A stretch of 37,054 bases of DNA, from contig JAGLDH010000058.1 in the NCBI GenBank assembly GCA_023145835.1, positions 1 to 37,054 on the forward strand. Reading direction: 5' to 3'. Under the pieces are notes generated by a model. That model had not been told where the DNA came from and ran no database searches. It worked only from the letters and a program-made list of their open reading frames with translations. This DNA is from Methylococcales bacterium. Its GTDB lineage: Bacteria; Pseudomonadota; Gammaproteobacteria; Methylococcales; Methylomonadaceae. The translations under genes were made by a program, and so were the position numbers. This document shows positions 33,881 through 37,054 of the stretch, in pieces (the stretch's first letter is position 1; each line of letters opens with the position of its first letter).

Positions 33881-34350
33881 GAAAAGGGACGCACTCTGAT
33901 TTACTATTAGTTTCAGAGATTCACATCAAAGCATGGCGCTTTGCTTATGACAATATCATGGAGGCTAGAGTTCTAGATAATTTAAATGTCAAAGACAGAA
34001 TAAGAGCTTGGGAAAGCGTTTTAGACAATTATCAGGGTGAGCTTTTTGTTGCGAATAAGGATAAGACTATTATTGGCTTTATCCATCTTTCATCTGTTAG
34101 GGATACTGATCTGGATTCAAAATTATTTGGTGAAATAACGGCAATCTATATAGAGCCGGAATATATCGGTAAAGGGGTTGGATACAGGCTTCTTTTAGAG
34201 GCGATTAGTCATTTAAAAACTAAAGGGCATGCAAAGGTATTTCTTTGGGTGCTAAAAAACAATATTCTTGCGAAGCAGTTTTATATTAGAAATGGGGTTG
34301 TTTCTAATGGAAAGGAAAAGATTCATCCTGATAAAAGCCTTGTAGAATAA
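33871..34350 (+). CDS. GNAT family N-acetyltransferase
   Basis: The product is 159 residues with the acetyl-CoA site region IYIEPEYIGKGVGYRLLLEA (a Q/RxxGxG/A variant, GKGVG) and VFLWVLKNNILAKQFYIRNG at the C terminus, typical of GNATs with an IHxxxW-like start (SEIHIKAWRFAY). The substrate is unknown. It is the last of five tightly packed genes. Its final codons (SLVE) are copied again at 35745 as the left edge of a 0.3-kb duplication. Confidence 0.9.
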   Translation: MVIRKGTHSDLLLVSEIHIKAWRFAYDNIMEARVLDNLNVKDRIRAWESVLDNYQGELFVANKDKTIIGFIHLSSVRDTDLDSKLFGEITAIYIEPEYIGKGVGYRLLLEAISHLKTKGHAKVFLWVLKNNILAKQFYIRNGVVSNGKEKIHPDKSLVE

Positions 34351-34636
34351 AGGTATGTTTTTAATATAATTACTTAACAAAAGTTCATTTAGGGAGCTAC
34401 TAAACGACAGCTGCTGCTTCTTTTTGTTTGGTTGATAAAAGATAGGCATTTAACAATAAATAAAAGTGTTGCAATATAATTAGAATATAGCTATATTCTA
34501 ATTTTAATTAAATTCAGATAAGGTCTTCATTATGAAAAAATTATTAATTGCACTTCCTCTGCTTTCTGCTGCACTATTTAATACTGCAATGGCGGAAAAC
34601 AACGTAGAAAAACAAATGCCCAAACAAAGCAATGGC
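34336..34636 (+). repeat. Promoter/signal-peptide duplication, copy A
   Basis: This stretch and 35745-36041 share most bases: the end of the GNAT gene, the untranslated leader, promoter, 26-bp palindrome, and the first 35 codons of the following secreted protein. Similarity ends after the SNG codons, where the two proteins diverge fully. Confidence 0.9.
34468..34503 (+). promoter_or_regulatory. Promoter with a 26-bp palindromic operator, copy A
   Basis: TTGCAA (-35), 17 bases, TATATT (-10). A perfect 26-bp palindrome (34478-34503; half-site AATTAGAATATAG) covers the spacer and -10. A dimeric repressor bound here would block RNA polymerase. The start codon is 29 bases after it. I cannot name the regulator. 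Confidence 0.65.
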
Positions 34637-35017
34637 GGGCCAATGGCTGTTTTTAAACAAACAAGCCCGATGCCATTATTAATGGGGGTTATTGCAAAAC
34701 AGGGAGATAAACTAGATTTAACAGATAAGCAAAGTGCGGTCTTTACTCAATGGCGTGTTGATAATATGGCATCTTCTCTAAAAATAGGTAATGAAATTAT
34801 TGCTGGAGACAAAGCAATAAACCAAGCTGCCATTGATGGAAAATCCAATGCAGAAATAGAAAAAATGCTGACCTCTGTTTTAGAAAAACGTCATACCTTG
34901 GCAAGTAATATGCTGACATGTCGTGACATGATAAAAAAGACTTTAGATGAAGGACAGTGGGAAAAGTTTATTGCCCTTTATAGTAAACAGAACAAAGGTA
35001 TGATGCATTCGCATTAA
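34532..35017 (+). CDS. Secreted Spy/CpxP-like (LTxxQ) small protein
   Basis: The product is 161 residues with a signal peptide MKKLLIALPLLSAALFNTAMA. The mature part is helical, with LDLTDKQ matching the LTxxQ motif of Spy/CpxP proteins, followed by KIGNEIIAGDKAINQAAIDGKSNAEIEKMLTSVLEKRHTLASNMLTCRDMIKKTLDEGQW, which is the usual helix layout. A short MMHSH end may bind metal. Spy/CpxP relatives are periplasmic chaperones or metal-stress sensors. It has the same promoter, operator and first 35 codons as the second secreted protein at 35937. Confidence 0.72.
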   Translation: MKKLLIALPLLSAALFNTAMAENNVEKQMPKQSNGGPMAVFKQTSPMPLLMGVIAKQGDKLDLTDKQSAVFTQWRVDNMASSLKIGNEIIAGDKAINQAAIDGKSNAEIEKMLTSVLEKRHTLASNMLTCRDMIKKTLDEGQWEKFIALYSKQNKGMMHSH

Positions 35018-35060
35018 AAGAAAAATGAGCAGATAATGATTATTTGATTACTGTATAGAT

Positions 35061-35435
35061 ATGAAAAAAACCATCACTCGATTTTTATTGATTACCTTAG
35101 GGTGGTTTTTTGTTGTATTAGGGATTGTCGGTATTGCGTTACCCATTTTACCAACGACCCCTTTTTTAATTTTAGCACTCGCTTTATTTGCCAGAAGCTC
35201 CCCGCGCTTTCATCGAATGCTACTCAATAATCGCTGGGTGGGTGCAAGCTTAAAGCAGTGGGAAGAAAATAAGTCTGTTTCTCGCCGTACCAAACGAAAT
35301 GCCTCTCTTTTAGTTCTGCTCAGTTTTTCATTTTCAATTGCAATATTGCATGGCAGAGTGGAGTTGCAAATATTTTTAATATCCTTGGCAACTTTATTAC
35401 TGTTTTTTATCTGGCGATTAAAAGAACCGACATGA
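35061..35435 (+). CDS. YbaN/DUF454 inner membrane protein
   Basis: The product is 124 residues with helices near 8-50 and 85-118. It has the DUF454 pattern LGWFFVVLGIVGIALPILPTTPFLILAL followed by ARSSPRFHRMLLNNRWVG. The function of this family is unknown; in several bacteria it lies near iron or haem genes. It may be co-transcribed with the Spy-like gene 43 nt before. Confidence 0.88.
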   Translation: MKKTITRFLLITLGWFFVVLGIVGIALPILPTTPFLILALALFARSSPRFHRMLLNNRWVGASLKQWEENKSVSRRTKRNASLLVLLSFSFSIAILHGRVELQIFLISLATLLLFFIWRLKEPT

Positions 35436-35467
35436 AAGGTTTCAAAGTTAATGGTGATTAGTAAATT

Positions 35468-35730
35468 ATGAATGATGAATTGAAAAACACAGGTAAACAC
35501 AACAGCTCACCATTATTTAAAGATATTCAGCTAACAGTAGAACAAGGCAAGCAACAAGTCGCTCAAGCCTTCAATGTCGGTCTTACAGCTACTTATTGGA
35601 ATATTGAAGTGTACGTACTTTACGCAAAAAAATAGACTCCATGCTTTTTGAACGTACAGCCATTAGCAAAAAGCCCGAAGAGCTGGCAAAGCAGGAAATC
35701 AATAGCTTAAAAGAAATAGAAAATTTTTAA
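35468..35730 (+). pseudogene. Broken DUF1016 (YhcG-type PDDEXK nuclease) gene
   Basis: The first frame from ATG 35468 reads MNDELKNTGKHNSSPLFKDI, QLTVEQGKQQVAQAFNVGLT and ATYWNIE, the DUF1016 N-terminal domain. It stops soon after. A second frame continues with LRKKIDSMLFERTAISKKPE and ELAKQEINSLKE, a piece from further inside the same family, then stops at 35730. The middle and the catalytic C terminus are gone. An internal deletion of a full-length gene explains this best. Confidence 0.75.
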
Positions 35731-35744
35731 TTAAACTAGATTCC

Positions 35745-36041
35745 AGCCTTGTAGAAGAAAGGTATATTTTTAATATAGTTATCTAACAAAAGTTCATTTG
35801 GGGAGCTACAAAACGACAACTGCCTTTTTTGTTTGGTAGATAAAAGATAAATATTAACAAGAAGTAAAAGTGTTACAGTCTAATTAGAATATAGCTATAT
35901 TCTAATTTTAATTAAATCTCAGACAAGGTTTTTATTATGAAAAAATTATTAATTGCACTTCCTTTACTTTCTGCAGCATTATTCAATACGGCAATGGCAG
36001 AAAACAACGTAGAAAAACAAATCCACAAACAAAGTAACGGC
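35745..36041 (+). repeat. Promoter/signal-peptide duplication, copy B
   Basis: Second copy of 34336-34636. It begins with AGCCTTGTAGAA, the last codons of the GNAT gene, where the stop TAA has become GAA. It ends after the 35th codon of the following protein. The presence of GNAT 3' bases shows that copy A is the source and B the derived copy. Confidence 0.88.
35871..35907 (+). promoter_or_regulatory. Promoter with a 26-bp palindromic operator, copy B
   Basis: TTACAG (-35), 17 bases, TATATT (-10). The same perfect 26-bp palindrome as copy A lies at 35882-35907, unchanged, although bases around it differ. This points to selection for the operator. Confidence 0.62.
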
Positions 36042-36494
36042 ATAACACAGGCAACTGAAGCTAGGCTAGATGAAATTGCTAAGCGTGGATCACATGTTAT
36101 GCCATTTAAACTGGACAGTACGGTTCATGTGTTTTCTAAAAAAGAATACGGTGGCTTACAACAAGTGGTTGTAAAAAAATCTTCAGACAGTGAACAAATA
36201 AAACTTATCCAGCAACATTTAGAAGAAATTTCCATTGACTTTAAACAAGGAAAATATACGTCTCCAACTAAACTTCATGGCGAGAATATGCCAGGACTTG
36301 CTGTGTTAAAAAAAGCTAAACCAAATGAAATTGATATTAAATATTCTAGCCTGCCTGATGGTGCGGAAATTACTTATAAATCAGATAAGAACAATATAAT
36401 TCAAGCTGTCCACCAATGGTTTGATGCACAAATGAGTGATCATTCTCGTCATGCTATGAAGCATCACCCAAAGCATAAAATGCATGGGCAGTAA
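35937..36494 (+). CDS. Secreted small protein, His-rich tail, unknown function
   Basis: The product is 185 residues. The signal peptide and first 35 residues are nearly identical to those of the Spy-like protein, the rest is unrelated. The mature part has HVMPFKLDSTVHVFSKKEYG, IQQHLEEISIDFKQGKYTSP, LHGENMPGLAVL, and IKYSSLPDGAEITYKSDK, then a helix with VHQWFDAQMSDHSRHAMKHH. The C terminus is rich in His and Met and could bind copper or another soft metal. I recognise the family pattern from other proteobacteria but not a function. It should be co-regulated with the Spy-like gene through the shared operator. Confidence 0.75.
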   Translation: MKKLLIALPLLSAALFNTAMAENNVEKQIHKQSNGITQATEARLDEIAKRGSHVMPFKLDSTVHVFSKKEYGGLQQVVVKKSSDSEQIKLIQQHLEEISIDFKQGKYTSPTKLHGENMPGLAVLKKAKPNEIDIKYSSLPDGAEITYKSDKNNIIQAVHQWFDAQMSDHSRHAMKHHPKHKMHGQ

Positions 36495-36714
36495 ATCAAT
36501 CTCCAAAAGTGCCTGTGGTTTTCACGTTTTAGAATCAGCCGAATCAGTGTCGCTGAACCACCATTACGAAGAGAAAATATGCCACTTTTAGATTAACAAG
36601 ACAAACTTACGTTGAATTCGGCTGTAAACACTAATACAAACGGATCAGAAGAGGTATAGTATAGAAATGTATTGCTACCTACACTGGATACTCTACATTC
36701 CGCAAAGAAACTCA

Positions 36715-37054
36715 ATGAACGCACTCCTAAACATTATAAAAGACTTCCCCCGTTACCTATGGAGTGGCTGGGGAGCAATAGCAAGCATTTTTCTGTTTAT
36801 CGCCTTATGGGAATTTGGTCATCAGAGTTATGGTGAGCTGATTTTACCCTCCCCCAAAGAGACATTTTTGCGTTTGCTCAATATGCTATCAAATGAAGGC
36901 ATGTGGCTAGAGATGCAGATTACGGTTAGGCGCGCCTTATGGGGTTTTGTTATTTCTGTCGTCCTAGGCTCTGGATTAGGGATGCTTGCGGGTCTGTTTG
37001 CAACCACCTCTATGATGAGTCGCCCCATCGTGACTATTTTAATGGGTATGCCAC
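36715..37054 (+). CDS. SsuC/TauC-type ABC permease, cut by the window end
   Basis: From the ATG at 36715 to the end of the window there are 113 codons. A first helix is near 21-35 (AIASIFLFIALWEFG), LPSPKETFLRL follows, then MQITVRRALWGFVISVVLGSGLGMLAGLF, the start of the binding-protein-dependent transport core. It is the natural partner of the NMT1/SsuA-type binding protein at 30099. From 36495 to 36714 I see no gene. Confidence 0.88.
   Translation, partial: MNALLNIIKDFPRYLWSGWGAIASIFLFIALWEFGHQSYGELILPSPKETFLRLLNMLSNEGMWLEMQITVRRALWGFVISVVLGSGLGMLAGLFATTSMMSRPIVTILMGMP

Noticed and set aside
36495-36600. Inverted AAAAGTG/CACTTTT pair and a minus-strand frame downstream of the His-rich protein
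   Set aside because: The arms are only seven bases, about 80 bp apart, and the frame lacks a start and any motif.

Overview
The window looks like chromosomal DNA of an AT-rich gammaproteobacterium. The evidence is the tesA/ybbA/ybbP cluster, the divergent yggS-pilT pair, E. coli-like bacterioferritin, FtnA, Bfd and Fur proteins, and the yhcG/DUF1016 remnant. Frequent palindromic GGCTAAAG repeats and short MITE-like elements suggest an environmental lineage (methanotroph or sulfur-oxidiser type), but the sequence does not settle the genus. I see no rRNA, tRNA or CRISPR array.

Region 1 (1-10.8 kb) is core genes broken up by small non-autonomous elements. It holds a small membrane protein, a GlcG/HbpS-like protein, tesA divergent from the YbbA/YbbP exporter (start codons overlap by 2 nt), two complete GGAACCTC MITEs, an AhpD-like protein followed by a GGDEF/EAL protein, a second MITE type, a probable lone integron-type gene cassette, yggS and pilT. 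Region 2 (10.8-12.2 kb) is a coiled-coil protein with an SbcC-like zinc hook but no ATPase domains.

Region 3 (12.4-20.1 kb) is an iron uptake and storage block: porin, FN3-imelysin (EfeO-like), FN3-dihaem DUF1111 protein and FTR1 permease (EfeU-like); then two bacterioferritins whose key residues are complementary, divergent from bfd-fur with a strong Fur box between. Flavodoxin, a small Cys protein and a DUF2934 protein follow.

Region 4 (22.0-30.0 kb) starts with two Fur-box-like sites, one of them perfect. A TPR-like protein, HupE/UreJ nickel permease, nickel superoxide dismutase and its SodX protease come next. Then come an ExbB-like protein, DUF2149 and a periplasmic, membrane-anchored CobN-like chelatase. 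This trio matches the HmuS/U/V haem-utilisation genes of Bacteroidota more than cobalamin synthesis. A VapC-type toxin remnant and ftnA follow.

Region 5 (30.1-37.05 kb) has an NMT1/SsuA-type substrate-binding protein and, at the window end, an SsuC/TauC-type permease. They are separated by about 5.6 kb of accessory genes: VOC, 2OG dioxygenase-like, nucleotidyltransferase, serine hydrolase, GNAT, two secreted proteins that share a duplicated promoter/operator/signal peptide, YbaN and a broken DUF1016 gene. Overall the window reads as an iron, haem and redox-stress neighbourhood: Fe(II) import, ferritin storage and release, Fur control, a nickel enzyme replacing iron SOD, and possible haem iron recovery.
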